NCBI GenBank assembly: GCA_040954595.2
Contig: CM082578.2
Span: forward strand, 10,044,001 to 10,108,000
Direction of reading: 5' to 3'
DNA length: 64,000 bases
DNA from: Balanoglossus misakiensis
Taxonomy: Eukaryota > Hemichordata
Below, piece after piece: positions 36,086 through 49,444 of this stretch. A program made the position numbers and the translations under genes. Within the stretch, counting starts at the first letter, position 1. Each line of letters begins with the position of its first letter. The notes beneath the pieces were generated by a model. It saw only the letters and a list, made by a program, of their open reading frames with translations. It was not told the DNA's origin and did not search any database.

Positions 36086-38932
36086 ATGAATTCACCGGCC
36101 CCCAGGCCGAAGAAACTGACCAGTCCCTTATTCGCTCAAGGATGGAACTCGAGCTGAATTGTCTCTCTGATGCGGCATACACACCAAAAACCCTGCGTTT
36201 TCGCAGAAAACACTGTCCGTTTCCAAAAAGGGGTCTGAGGAAATTTAATCCCCACACTGACCAAATGCCACTCGAGATGATCAACTGAAACAAGACTAGC
36301 AAAATTAGATTATCGCGATAAAAGGGACTCTCTCGCATAATATCACGACCAGGAAGTCAACATTTGATTTTCAATTTACCTTGTCCAAGCCGGGATTTGT
36401 GCGGCGAGTGAGTGCATTAACATCGGTTTGTGCTAAAGGTTGACGCCCTCAAAAGCGATTACGTGGAAGAAAAAAAAGACAAACATCAGAAGACAGCGCA
36501 AGTTCGCAGTTAAGGAAGACTGGCTGTCCTTAAGTTGCATTGATTTTAAACAAAGAGGGGTTAATTATGTATGAGGCAACGATCGAAAAGTGTCCATCAT
36601 GCTGCGCCTTTAAGGCAAAAGCTATTCGTAATTGTCGCTCTTTAAATACGCAAAGCAGCGAGACGCAAACTAATCGAACGCGTGACCATGGCGAGGCTGG
36701 TTGTCCAAGTCTCCTTCTGATGTTGCGAGTGTACCAGACTGTCGTTCGTAAAACAAAGTTCAATGCCCCTGTTAAAAATTAAGAATGAAATAACCCCATG
36801 GAAGGTCTAGAAAATACAGCAAAAAGGTCAGGTGGTGACGATACAGGCAGAATTTAATCGCTGTCTCTAACGATTAACTACGAGAAAAAGTAACACGTAG
36901 CACTTATAGTGCATGGATGGTATTTCGCATTTTCACTTTCCCCTACATATTTTCGAAACCCCGAAGGTTACTTGAAATCATTTTCTGCATCAACGTGTCG
37001 GCTGCTCGTCACGCTTGAACAGGTAAACCACTTCCAGATTTTATATGTATTAATAAAATGTTTTCTCCAAGGCCCTGATGTAAGAGCTCAAAAAATTGGG
37101 TTACATTGAACGGGAACTTTAAGACGTGTAAGAAAATGTCTTCGAGCGGATTAAGAATTAGTGTAAATGTACTTTTACGGAGCAAATGACTGACGTTGCA
37201 TTAAAGACTTCTCAGAATCCGATTCGCGCCATCTCTCCTAAAGCCTCTCACTGTGGATTTCTTCATTTTGCATTTGCGTAAAACCTGAGATCTACACATC
37301 TGTTATGACAACCGGGGAAGTAACTAGCCCTTCTTTGAGCTCGAATGATTCCACGTGAGCCATCCGTGGGCGTTGTCCGCACGTGCGGTGACGTCATCGC
37401 GTTAAAACGATCCTGGCCTTTCTCCGAGCTTATCGCTGTTCGACCGTTGATGTAGTACGTGTGACACGTGTGAACTAATAGAGGGGATGACAGAAATCAC
37501 TAGCGGCCACGTTTGTTAGCATGTATTCATGACATTCTCAAAATACCCGCGGGCGATTTAAACTCGGTACAATTAATTCTGCTGATAATGTAATTTAAGC
37601 GCGATAATTGAACGATTTGTGGCAATGCTCCGAAAATAGGCGACATGCATTTGCGATTATTTGGCTTCGGAATTGAATATCGAGACATCTCATCAGCCGT
37701 GACATTTCACTTCTCACTCATCTGAAAGGGACTTTGTATGCAGTCGAAAACAACGGACAAAGGGGGTCCAAAGTTTTTAATTAGTTTTATAAGAATACAT
37801 GATTTCTTATTGGCCGAATCCCGAATTAGACGTACAACAGAAATGGCGAGGAATTGACGTTATTAGATGACGCAGTCAATGCGGTCCTGACTTAGAATTG
37901 GTTTGCCAACATTAGCTTTTTAGAGCGGTCCGTTATGTGGTGCTCACGGAAAGAGCTCGGGGAACATGAACTATGTCCTGAACTGTTTCTCTTGGACCCA
38001 TTTCGACATTGACTGCGACATCAACGATGACTTCATATGGTCGAATTATTGCGAATCCCATTTGTGTATCAATTATTTTATTATTTCCTGGTTTATTTCC
38101 AATTAAATGCCCGTATCAGACCTATCTGACCTCGACACAGCGGACACATTTGTAGTAATTTCCACCGAAAACGGGCTTACCATACCGCCCCTTTGATCAG
38201 ATGTGCCCACCTGCCGAATTCGGCATCACGATTTCCGCGCGAGCCGCGTACCGCGATCTCACTGGGGGCGTAAACCGACGTGAAGCAGTTCCATTTGCCG
38301 GCGTGGTGTGATTCAAATACTCACATAAACTCAAACCTTTCGCAAATGAAAAAAAATCTTCCTTTTCACGTTAGCCTAGCTATACGATTCATAATGGCCG
38401 ATTTATAATGGATATGACAGTAGTTGTACTTAAGTTCGGGTTCGTTTTGTTGTTTTGTCCGACATCCGTTACAAACCAAAATTGAAATGCGTTCTTTTTT
38501 TAATTCGACACGTTGTCGAAAGATATCTTAGACCCCATGCAGATTGCATAGATTTCGCTATGTATCAAAACATCAAAGACCATATTTTACTGGGCGTGCG
38601 CAATGAATAGGACGAATATCATACTTTGCATGCTCAAAAAATGTAAAACACTCGAGCCCAGTCTATTAAATTTCCCTTTTTGAATCAAAGGTTTAGCGTC
38701 GCGCAAACAGAATTTTAATGAAATTTGAGGTTTGCCCGGATGCAACAATATCAACTAAATATTGTGATGAAAATACTGCGGCGGTATCATCGCAAGCTAT
38801 TTTTTATGTTCGCAAAGGTCAATAAAGTTAATGCACCGAACTAACTTTAATCTTTATTGCTGTTGACAAGACATGTTCTCTAAATGTGAACTGAGGCGAC
38901 CGCATATCCCACCGAAGCTACGATTATGTTAA

Positions 38933-39103
38933 AGGTACACGGTCACCATTTGCCTGTATATGGCCAAAATGGCGTGTCTAAGTCTCTGAATAACCACGTG
39001 GCGGAGCACTTTTTGCGTGTGCCACTGAAAATCTGTGATTGGCTGCTATATGCGACTTTGCCATGGTAACATTGATTAAATTTGCATAGGTGGCCGTATA
39101 CCT
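38933..39103. mobile_element. MITE with piggyBac-type TTAA target duplication
   Basis: The 171-bp element is flanked by TTAA on both sides (38929-38932 and 39104-39107). Its ends, AGGTACACGGTCACC and the complement of AGGTATACGGCCACC, are near-perfect inverted repeats. It has no coding capacity, so it would need a transposase supplied from elsewhere. TTAA target duplication is the hallmark of the piggyBac superfamily. The assignment rests on that and on the inverted ends. Confidence 0.75.
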
Positions 39104-40391
39104 TTAAGTAGTGCCTAGTTTGATAATTAATAGTATAAAAAACTTGCAAATGAAACCCCCAATTTTGCAAAAACCACCCGCGTGGAAACCGTATCAGACA
39201 GCGTATGCATGTAGTACCTCTGTTGTCGCGTCACACAGTGACCATAACGATCACAACGTGATGCAAAGTTCTGACAACTGCCTAGTAGTCATTCCAGAAA
39301 AGACACATTGCATCAATGTTCTGTTCCCATGCTTTTTGTGATGTCATCATAACGTTGGATGTCTCCATTCTGGTCTCCAAAAAAACTAATAATTTTGCGG
39401 AGATATGCTTTTTACAGTTCAGAAAGCTTTTTCGATAATCTGCTGTTGACCTGAATACTACATGTACGCTCCTGCACTTTTTTCGGAGAGACGTGTCCTG
39501 TCAGAGGAACTGAATAAATCCGACATAATGTCTTTCCAATTCACTCTTAATAACGTTGCAAATTTACCAAACAACACACACATCACCGACAAGTCTTTGT
39601 GACAAGGCTTCCGCGCATCATTACCTCGCTCGTTGAAAACCCGCGCATGTCCGATACTCCCGAAGGTCGCGGAACGGTTCAATGTTTGTCGAAGGCCTAA
39701 TTACTTCTGGGGATTTCATGACGCAACTCGCTTGATTTGCAAAACGTTTTCGCTCTCCACATCTGTACGTGGATTATGCTTACTCTTCTGCCGGTAATCT
39801 ATTCGTCGAACAGAGGCTTCTGCTAAATCCATCATATTCGTAAATGTCGCATTTGACGCTGTCCATGCAATTTCCGCGCAATCAGCTTATTTGGCCATTA
39901 CGTCGTCCATGCATGTTTAGTGAGACATTACTATAGGTCTTCAGAGATAGTATCAGATAAATCTGTAAAAATTAAGTTATCTGTCCGATTTCAGTTTTGT
40001 GGGATGAAAGTGATGGATTTCATTTAAACCAACAAGGTTATGAATGCACCTGTTAAATAATTAAATTGATAACTACAACGTGTAATCGACAAGGGCATGA
40101 AGAGATTATGCATATTCCTCTGATTGTGAGAGTGTCAAGGGTTAACGCAAAGCAGGGAAGAGTGATACAACAGTGGCACAGCACATTGGATAAAACACAA
40201 CGTTACCAGATTTCTTTTGTAAAAATGGCTGTATTATAAAAGTCGTTACGTACATGTATCTCTTTTTGAGTGTTCTATTACGACACTGCCCCAATTATCA
40301 ACAAGATAATGTGAAGAGATATTGAGGTTTTATTTGGCATACATTAACAGTTTATCTGACGACCATTCGCATGTTTCCGTTTTATGACAAC

Positions 40392-41035
40392 TGTTACGTA
40401 GGAGAAGTTTGCTGTTGTTTTTTGACCAGGTGTGTTTTCGCTTACTTTCGTAATTTGAATATTTGCGTGACCAGGTGTGGTGCATGCATTAGTTTCCCCA
40501 TACAAACGGCCCGCACGTTGTGTTGCGGCGTAGCTACTAATGACTTGTGAGCTGTTCTGTTCCTCGCTGGCTTGGAAGCTGTGCTGTATTTCATGCTGCC
40601 CTGGTCTGGAAACCGCGCCCAGAAGTCGTGCTACCTCATGGGGAATTCGTCCGAAAGCCGTGCCGTCTACCGGGGAATTGTGCCAGAACGCTACTCGGAC
40701 TGAACGTCGTTGTTGGGATTGCCGTGGTGCTGGTCGCGTTCGTCGTGCGCTACAGAACCGTGGACTTTATTCTTTCATTTCCCACACCTGGTCACATTTA
40801 AGGTAGTCATTTATTTTTGTGTGTTTTCTCCCCAGTGTACAATCTTTTTATATTTACCAATGTTTAGTTGTAGTAATCAAAAGTTTCCATAAGCAAGGAA
40901 ATAACGAGTGGTGTGCCTATTGTTGACCGTCTTTGTTGCGTGCTGCGCTGGTTGGTTCACCAAAGCGAGCCATTCAGTAAGTCTATTTCTGCTCACTGCC
41001 CTGTTTCGGAACTGAACGGCCAGCGTGTCGTAACA
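40392..41035 (+). mobile_element. Solo LTR, copy 3 (shortest)
   Basis: The 644-bp element starts TGTTACG, ends CGTAACA, and is flanked by a perfect CAAC duplication (40388-40391 and 41036-41039). Only one unit of the internal CGCGCCC repeat is present (about 40589-40630). The TATA box seen in the other two copies is changed to TACAAAC at 40501-40507, so its promoter is probably weak. It lies within the putative long intron. Confidence 0.87.
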
Positions 41036-41039
41036 CAAC

Positions 41040-44000
41040 GCAGTAGGCCTATACGTGATGCCATTTCTTCGGCGGTTGCAAGCAGTGTGGTGTTACATAA
41101 AACGTTCGGAGCTTTCAAAAGGTGACCGTAAGTGGCAATTTCAGTTGTAATTGTCACTTTACAAGAAAGGGTAACTGTATTTATACCGGTTCGATGAAAG
41201 TATATTGATCCATGCAGTCGTCAAGGGACTATTTCCATCTAAAGCCGCAACTACGTTAAAGCCTCTATGGCGGGGCATATCACTCAACGCCGTGGGCCAC
41301 GCTGTATCCGTTGGACACATGAGCTCAAACTAAATCAACGGCTCAATCAGGATGATTAGGGTATGAATATTTCAAATCTAAATTATTTGACCAGAAAACG
41401 GCCACAGAGGGAAATCTCCCGAATAGTCATGATAAATTGAACCAGACTATGAAAGTCCCCGGAATTCTTCTGGAATTATCACATAATATGACTTGATTCG
41501 CGGGCAGTATTTGACCATTAAATATGAAACCCCTTGCCGGCATCTTAATCAGCAATATATACCCCCAAACTCCGTCGTGTAATTTTATTAAAACGAAAAC
41601 AGCGTTAGCAATTTTCCGGCTTATCGAGTTACTTGGAGACGCAGAGTTACGTTCCAGGCTGCATGTCTGGGATGCAAAATCCGGAAATGAATATTGTGTA
41701 AAAAAATAATCCTAACAAAAGAATTCACTTCGAGGGAGGCCTATATTACGTTAACCATTCGGAGATATTTTTACGTGTATTGCATAACGTGGGTTTAGGA
41801 TACTTTGTGTATAAACGAGTTTTGCTCAGGCTTGCCTCACAAAGGCTTTCAATGAAATAAAATCTGCTTCCATCAATCGGTGACGTGTTTTGCAACATTA
41901 ATCAAATGGCCGTACAACCGATCTAACATGACATGATGACGGCGATATCAGGAAGTGGTAGACTTATAAGTTGATCCGAGTAAATATCGCGGCGGGTTAC
42001 CGCCGACGAAAGTAAAAATTATTTTAGCCCTTCGCCGGTTACTTCCGCTCGTAAAAAAATGTTGCATGCAGGGAATTCGTGACGTCGCCATGCAGAATTT
42101 CAAAAGATTCCCTTTTGTGGAAGCGAGGCTCGAATTTATGGCGATCATAATTTGACGATGACGTGATTCAAAAGCTGATAAAGGCTGTAGTTCGAAGAAT
42201 GGCGTTCCCATATAAATTTGGCCAGACTGAGGATAAACTGGAACTTTACCCCCCAAGTTGTCCAATCTCAATGCATGAATTAAGTGTTAACGTTATCCCC
42301 ACCTGTTACCCTGCACCAATCATTTCGTTTCAGGAAAATGTGTTCAGGAAATGTTCAATAGAAACTCCATCCGTGCAGTTTACATTTAAAAATAAGTAGC
42401 CCTACTTTGAACAAAGCACTTCAGTTTAAGGGATTGAAAAATAATGGAAAAGAAACTTGAAGCACATATCTAAGTTTGTGATACCTGCCTCAAGCGCTTG
42501 TAAGTTCACCAATATGAAAATTAGCAATTTATTTATTCGAAACGGCAAAGTGTCTCTCGTATACTGATATGCACACCAATCCCACCCAAATGTACATGTA
42601 ATCAGTTCCTTTATGTGGTTAGTTTAAGATTTATTAATGCAGCACTTATCTGTCCTATAACAATGGATGTACAACAGCATGCAAGCGCCATTTACTGTCC
42701 GTGTTGGCTATTTTCAGAGCACATTTTTCAAAAACGCCACTGCAGGTTTACAGTCACGTGGGAGGCTACGTAACAGAATTCTTTCCTTAGATAACAGTGT
42801 CGGGTATCGTCCCCGAAGTAGTTATTAAACATTAATTTGAGAGAGCTGTAATGATCGAGTTGTCATAGATATAGCTGAATAAAGTAAATTGCAAAGTGAT
42901 AGATACCAGCATGAATATTAAAAAAAGTTCAGGTCTGTGTAATTCAAAACCTGCGAGGTGCTTCACACTTTAAGTATCGTTCTCTGTTCGCATTCACTGA
43001 AAAATACTTATCATGGTTGAAAGTTTTCTATAAAATCGGCGATAGCGAATTTTGTTACAGTAGTAAATTCTGAACCGGTAAAATGAAACCAGTTGATGGG
43101 GAAATGGTGAACACTGATATATATATTAATTGCCAGCATCTATTTCAATTGTATTAGATTTCGAAAAAACGCAAAATTTCAATTTCTGAGACGCTGACGT
43201 GTCTAAATATACTAGCTACGTCGATGTTCAGAGTTTTCGCCATTCCTTGACTGCTCGGCGACTATAAGACGCATATTCTTGCGCTATTTATAGAACAAGC
43301 GTTATACCCTTTGTGGTAAAGAGGTTGTGAGATGATGACGACCTCATTTGCTCACAGGAGATTATTTTTAAAAAAAATACAAATAGTCGTGTGTTTCTAT
43401 TTCCAGTCTACTTGAGAATATACGTCAACTCTATTCCGGGACACCCACAGAGACGGCCACACATATATGCCACGAAATTAAATGTGGGCCGGTTGTGAGG
43501 ACAATGCAGCCTTCTCCTTCGGAAGGGACTTCTCATCAATGGCAGAAAAGAACCATGGTTTCCTCGTGTGTGTGTATATGCACGCTCTGAAAGAGCCAAT
43601 TCGCATGTTTCGCTCGTTAGCTGTCCGACAGTCGTTTCAAAAACGACTACACATGGCTCGCGCATACCCATGCATACACGGTGCTGTTTTTTTTATGATG
43701 TTCACGGATATTTTTAATACAAGATATCTAAAACCTTAACAGGCTCTGTTATGTTATTAAAGCCACCTGCAGCTGTGACTTCTCCCGGTCTTTGTATTAT
43801 ATTGACGTACTCTTGGATCTGGGAATGGCATTTGCAGCCTCAATTTGCATCGCTCCAGGCCATATAAATCTTTCACCGGCGCGGAAGAGCAATTACTGCA
43901 ACTAAGAATACCTTTTTTGTTAACACCAGTCTCGGTGCTCCCAGCTCGCTCTTTCAGCTCGCCCGAGCCAGCTCAGGAGTGATTTCCTTCTGATTGCGAC

Positions 44001-46612
44001 AGGGCCGCTGTACACCAGACAACCTTATATACAAGGAGAGAGAGAGGCTATAAGGCACTTACGTGATACCCTCGTTACGACAACCAAGGGTATGCCTGAT
44101 CCGATTTGGATACAAGGAGGCTTACAGCATATAAGTTTACTGCCCCTATTGCGGGAATAAAGCAGCGCCGGCCAGTACAGAACCTGGGCCATAAAGTAAA
44201 TTCTTATCGGAATGATGACTACAGCGAATAGATAAAAGATGGCAGATAGTTGTAAATAAATGATTGGTCAGGTGGCAACGTCAATGAAAAGATTTTCCAA
44301 TATATTGTAATTGACAGTGAAATATACTAGGCAAATAAGTATGTCGTGAGTACGATCGGTCATTTACCATTCGTGTGTATATTATCCTATACTCTCAACC
44401 CACTGATTTCTATTTTCTATCGAATCCGAGAAATTCATAAAATAAAAGACAAGCTGCAACTGGAAGGCTAATCTGTAGAGGAAATAAAGATGCCAGCAAA
44501 ATTGACCGATCGCTGTGATATCTCAGAAATATAAAATTAATTGCGCGGTGCCCCCCCCCCCCCCCCCAAGCTAAGCATTGAGCTGGATCCATTCGCGCTG
44601 TGAACGTTAGTGGGATATCCCAGAATTCATAGGTATTCAAAATACAAGTATTTTTTTCCTGATTGCAACCTCTAGTATGATGATTTGAATCAGGGAGACA
44701 ACTTCATTTAAACTATTTGATCACCATGGCAATGATGGGGAAATAAAAAACTGTAATTTCATATCGAGTCATTTATCACTGAGTATAGTGAGGGAATATG
44801 TACAGTTTCTATTGTAAGTTTTTACGTCTCCCGGAATAATTGTCAACTCTACAATTAATTTCATAATTTATGACCGGGAATAGCGTGACCAAATAATTCT
44901 AATTGGGTAACTTCGATACTGCCTTAGTCCTATGTTAATATTGATTGATGAGCCCTTGCTGACAGGGAAAAGCCCATTAGTGACCGTGGGCTGAGAATGG
45001 TTGGATAAAGAAAGATTTAAAAAAAATAATCTTGAATTTGACGTCATCATGCAGCCATTTTGCCTTAAATCTGGGCAAGATGCCCTGGTAGACGCGGTAC
45101 ATGAAGACATACAAAATGCATGTGAAAACCTTTGCATGCTAGTTTTGCCCTGAGAAAGCTTGATTTCGTCTCCTTCGGCAAGAGCTCAAACAAGAGCAAC
45201 ATTAAGACGGTAGCAAACCTCATAAATACTCTAAAATGTATTGTCATGAAATTTTAATCCCAGTAGTTGATGTTGACGTGCCGCCATTTGCGAATTTCTT
45301 GCGAAGGTCCTCGGACGACGTGACGTCCCATTTGATGGATACGCCAATTTCAGAGAAGTCAACCGTGGCGATACCTTGCGCTGTCGTGAAAAGTTTATAG
45401 GTGTCCCTTCCTACTGCAATGTGTATAGTAACCCTTGGGACCGCGGTTGAACGGGGAAATTAGTCAATGTTTATTCTTCTGGCTGAATGTGCCATTTACT
45501 TTTACACGCAGGAGTACTTGTATGTTGCACTGTATACTAAGTGCTGAAATGTCCTGGGGTATGTGCGAACAACGCCCGAAAGAAACCGCGCATCTATTGG
45601 GAGTAGAAAACAAGTTACATGTATACTTATTTGCAATTTTATTTTAAACTTTTTTGTAACTTCAGCCTTTTTTAACGGCTTACACTTTCTTCCCACAAGT
45701 GATAAATTACTTCTTGAGCGTTCGTCTTGGATTTGTTAGCAGTTGATTATGGGTTCGTGCCCTTTCGTGCAAACCAGTCTCGGCTGACTCATACTTAGGA
45801 TGGAATCTTTCTCAAATCTCCATATATGCCGCCCGTTTTCTTCGCCCTCAGCGCATTTGTGCTGCCTCGATTATGTTGAGGTTTAGTCATCACTTTTAAT
45901 CTATGTCAATTTGAAGAGCCACTCGCTTTTAAACCCTGCGTACATGTACCTATCGCAAATAGTTATGCGCGAGACCTGTAATGCATAGAAAGACGGAAGT
46001 TTCCCAGAATACCGTCACAGTGACTGGTGGAGACTAAGTGTGTACTTACCAAAGTGGTAGCCCCCAGGGGAAAGTGTTGCTGAATTGTGTCTCGGCATTA
46101 CTATTACGCCGTTTCGTGAAAATGAGCGCAATCCTTTCCGACTTTCCCTACAGTTACTAAACTTCTCGCAAACAGCCTTTCCATATAAAACTTCCCCATT
46201 AACTGCGTGCAAGTTTTGTCCACGTGGATTTTCAATTCGAAGAAAAGCAGCGAATTTGTATCTTATCGATTTTTTTTTCAAGGTTAGACTGGTAGCGCTT
46301 GAAATACGCACATCAAACATTATTTCTTCTCTGTTCATTTTTTCTTCTGAAGAGCCCCGAGGCTGTTGCATCATTTGATAATCTCCAGTTGCGTTTGATC
46401 AACACTTGCTTTTCAAACCAAAACCCGATGCATTTTTTGTGATTACACACTATTACGTCAATAATGACATATTTTACAATGCATAGCATATTTGTGTGCT
46501 TTTCATGAACTCTTCCCAAACCCCACACTCACAAAGACGCAAAATATAGAGTTCAACGACATTGGCATTAATATCTAACGCTGTATCTTTGCTTTTTTTC
46601 GATTTATTCTAG
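41040..46612. other. Non-coding stretch (putative intron, right part)
   Basis: Unique AT-rich DNA with a C17 run at 44551-44567. Open frames up to 119 codons (46015-46374 on the minus strand, 41948-42271) show no domain or splice support. I see no gene. Confidence 0.5.
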
Positions 46613-46670
46613 AACATACTTGGAAAGTTTACTTCGTCACAGACAACGACATCACCGGCGCCAGTGCAAG
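46613..46670 (+). CDS. Candidate internal exon encoding the start of a PLAT-like domain
   Basis: The 58-bp exon is bounded by a strong acceptor (pyrimidine tract ending TTCTAG) and a strong donor (AAG|GTAAGG). Read with a two-base entry phase it gives HTWKVYFVTDNDITGASAR. This fits the opening strand and turn of PLAT/LH2 domains (hydrophobic-x-V-x-T-G/D-x-x-x-G-A-x-T-x-A). It exits with two bases of a codon. PLAT domains bind lipid or protein partners and occur in secreted and membrane proteins. I did not find the next exon before 52 kb. A GA microsatellite follows at once. Other reading phases give low-complexity peptides. Confidence 0.4.
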
Positions 46671-46675
46671 GTAAG

Positions 46676-46729
<54 letters not shown>

Positions 46730-47888
46730 GCGATCTGGTCATTGCGATCAGTCACTCATAGTCAGCTATCAAACCAGCTTGTTTGAATTTCCCCTTCTGC
46801 GACGCTGATCAATCTACAGTTAAAATTGCGATTTCCCTGTCTTGAAAGAGGCGACTCTCTCCCTCTCTCAAGAGGTTAATCTGAACCATGTTTCACTCAA
46901 TAACCAATTAATGGAAAGTTGGACATAAATCATAAGACACGAAGACAGTCGATGACAAGCCCCAACACGAAACCACCTTTTTCTAAATTAATTTTTGTTA
47001 TACGAGAGTCATTAATGTTAGCGCCAGCACGAAAGGGTATTGGTTCGATACACGAGACATCCTGCGGATTTCAATTTAGGCATATTGGGTTCATTGCCAG
47101 GATTGGTTCTGCCAAGGCTATCTCGTTTTACCTGATGCCAAGAGACAGGATCGCGCTACAGGTTCAGCTGGCTCGCCAAACAAACAATATACGATGAATA
47201 TTAAATTGAGCACTTCACTCAGTGACACGCAAGATTAAATTACCTATAGTTAGCAATCAAAGCAAAAAGCGGGCGTGGACGGTTGGTTGGTTGGAGTCCT
47301 GAAATGTGGGTCCTGCCTCCCCCTCATTCCTACCATATGATATACGAAAAATACAATCATATAGACATGCTATGGAGGACGACTTCAGACGGGAGCGTGC
47401 GTCTGTTAGATTGAACCATGGATCTAGTGAGAGGCAATGTGATTATAAATCTCACAAGCACGTATAAATAGACGTAGATATACGTCACACCCGGACTGGA
47501 GAACTAACACGGGTCTATTAACCGACAATTGATTCTAAGAGAAGTCTGATGAGTCCTTAGCGTTGTCAACGCTTGCGTAATTGACAGACTGCGCCGAGAA
47601 ATCACGTTTGATTGCCCCCAGTAGTAACAGATTTGAGACGGAAACTACGTGCGGTAACACCGATATCGTGTACCCTGGCGTGCGCTGCAATTGCTCAGGG
47701 AGCTTTCATGCACCAACTGCGGCGGAGAGTGGAGACCGAAATGACACGTGAAAACTCGTTTAGTGTCAACGAGCAATAAAAATCTCCCGGTTCAATCTTT
47801 TCTTTTAAAGGAATCATCGCATCAGTGGATTTCCTTCCAATTTTTACATCACTATCACGTATCATGACATCACCATGGCGTTTACTGG
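46671..47888. other. Non-coding stretch before the foldback element
   Basis: Begins with an (AG)n run at 46677-46730 directly after the splice donor. The rest is unique sequence with short chance frames (46919-47197, 47695-47901) and no recognisable exon. Confidence 0.5.
46677..46730. repeat. (AG)n microsatellite
   Basis: About 54 bases of AG with one GG interruption. It lies a few bases inside the intron after the candidate PLAT exon. Confidence 0.9.
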
Positions 47889-49438
47889 TATGGGGTGCCA
47901 TGTGTTAACTTATTATTTAGCTAAATTATTTGTTTAAAAGTCGTTATTTAACATACTTATATGTATGTAATTATAGATTTGCAAACCATTTAAGTCCTGA
48001 CAATTTATTTATAAATAATTTCAAGTCGATTCAATTATATACATAAAATGTATTTTATGCTCTTTTATTTATATATAATTAATTATTTATAAATAATAAA
48101 AATGTAAGTGTATTATATATATATCATGAGTGATGTACATAATTATTTATATATAATTAATTATTTATAAATAAAAAAAATTTAAGTGTATTATATATAT
48201 ATCATGAGTGATTTATAAATAATTTAAGTGCAAGTCTATTATATATATATCATGAGTGATTTACATTATATAATGAATTATATATAAATAAGTGATTTCT
48301 AAACCATGAAAAAATGCACTCGCGCCGTTTGTCAACTTATTATTTAACGCAAACTCATTATTTAACGCAAACTCATTATTTAAGGCCTGTTCACACAACC
48401 CCTTGCATTTGGATCATTACGCACACATATAGTCCCCACACGTGAACAAGAAATGCACATTGCGGTCATTTCATTTTTATTATACTCCTTTCAAAGGTTA
48501 GATGAAACACCGAAAAAGGTATCAACTAGTTAGTGATTTTAGCCCGTGATTGCAATGTTTGATTGAAACGCGAAAAGCTGATCGATAGCTAAACATTGTG
48601 GTCTCCGAGGTCAAAGGTTGGCCGGTCATGGCGATACCATTATTAAAATAGGGGCCAGTTATCAAAACGGTGGCGTATGATTTTTTTAGGTAAGTTTCCA
48701 AATTAAAACGTAAGTGAGCCAAAAAAACTACAGGTCAGATAAATTGTTTTCTCGTAAATTCAACATTAGAATCAAATTTGGCGTTGGAAACAAACGGCGG
48801 GTCGCCAGTTCCTGGTCTGGAGGCTGGTAGAGTCACGTCTTGAATAAAAATGAAATGACCGCACGTAATGTGCATTTCTTGTTCACGTGTGGGGACTATA
48901 TGTGTGCGTAATGATCCAAATGCAAGGGGTTGTGTGAACAGGCCTTAAATAATGAGTTTGCGTTAAATAATGAGTTTGCGTTAAATAATAAGTTGACAAA
49001 CGGCGCGAGTGCATTTTTTCATGGTTTAGAAATCACTTATTTATATATAATTCATTATATAATGTAAATCACTCATGATATATATATAATAGACTTGCAC
49101 TTAAATTATTTATAAATCACTCATGATATATATATAATACACTAAAAAAAATTTATTTATAAATAATTAATTATATATAAATAATTATGTACATCACTCA
49201 TGATATATATATAATACACTTACATTTTTAGTATTTATAAATAATTAATTATATATAAATAAATGAGCATAAAATACATTTTATGTATATAATTGAATCG
49301 ACTTGAAATTATTTATAAATAAATTGTCAGGACTTAAATGGTTTGCAAATCTATAATTACATACATATAAGTATGTTAAATAACGACTTTTGAACAAATA
49401 ATTTAGCTAAATAATAAGTTAACACATGGCACCCCATA
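47889..49438. mobile_element. Foldback-type DNA element with ~595-bp inverted arms
   Basis: The left arm (47889-48481) and right arm (48843-49438) are nearly identical inverted repeats with only scattered single-base changes and a 4-base indel near the loop. Their outer ends read TATGGGGTGCC. The element is flanked by the perfect 6-bp duplication TACTGG (47883-47888 and 49439-49444). The 361-bp centre (48482-48842) has no useful open frame. Each arm contains internal subrepeats: three units with TATATATATATCATGAGTGA and two of CGCAAACTCATTATTTAA. Long inverted ends, internal subrepeats, no ORF and a short target duplication describe a non-autonomous foldback element. The superfamily is unknown. 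High arm identity suggests recent insertion or gene conversion between the arms. Confidence 0.88.
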
Positions 49439-49444
49439 TACTGG

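Larger units (their letters stand above)
30100..40391. other. Non-coding stretch (putative intron, left part)
   Basis: AT-rich with G13 (32756-32768), C15 followed by A15 (34292-34321), a cluster of three C runs (35992-36085) and a TTAA-flanked MITE (38933-39103). The 174-codon frame at 35504-36028 and the 134-codon frame at 35338-35742 overlap each other and resemble no protein, so I do not call them. Confidence 0.5.
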
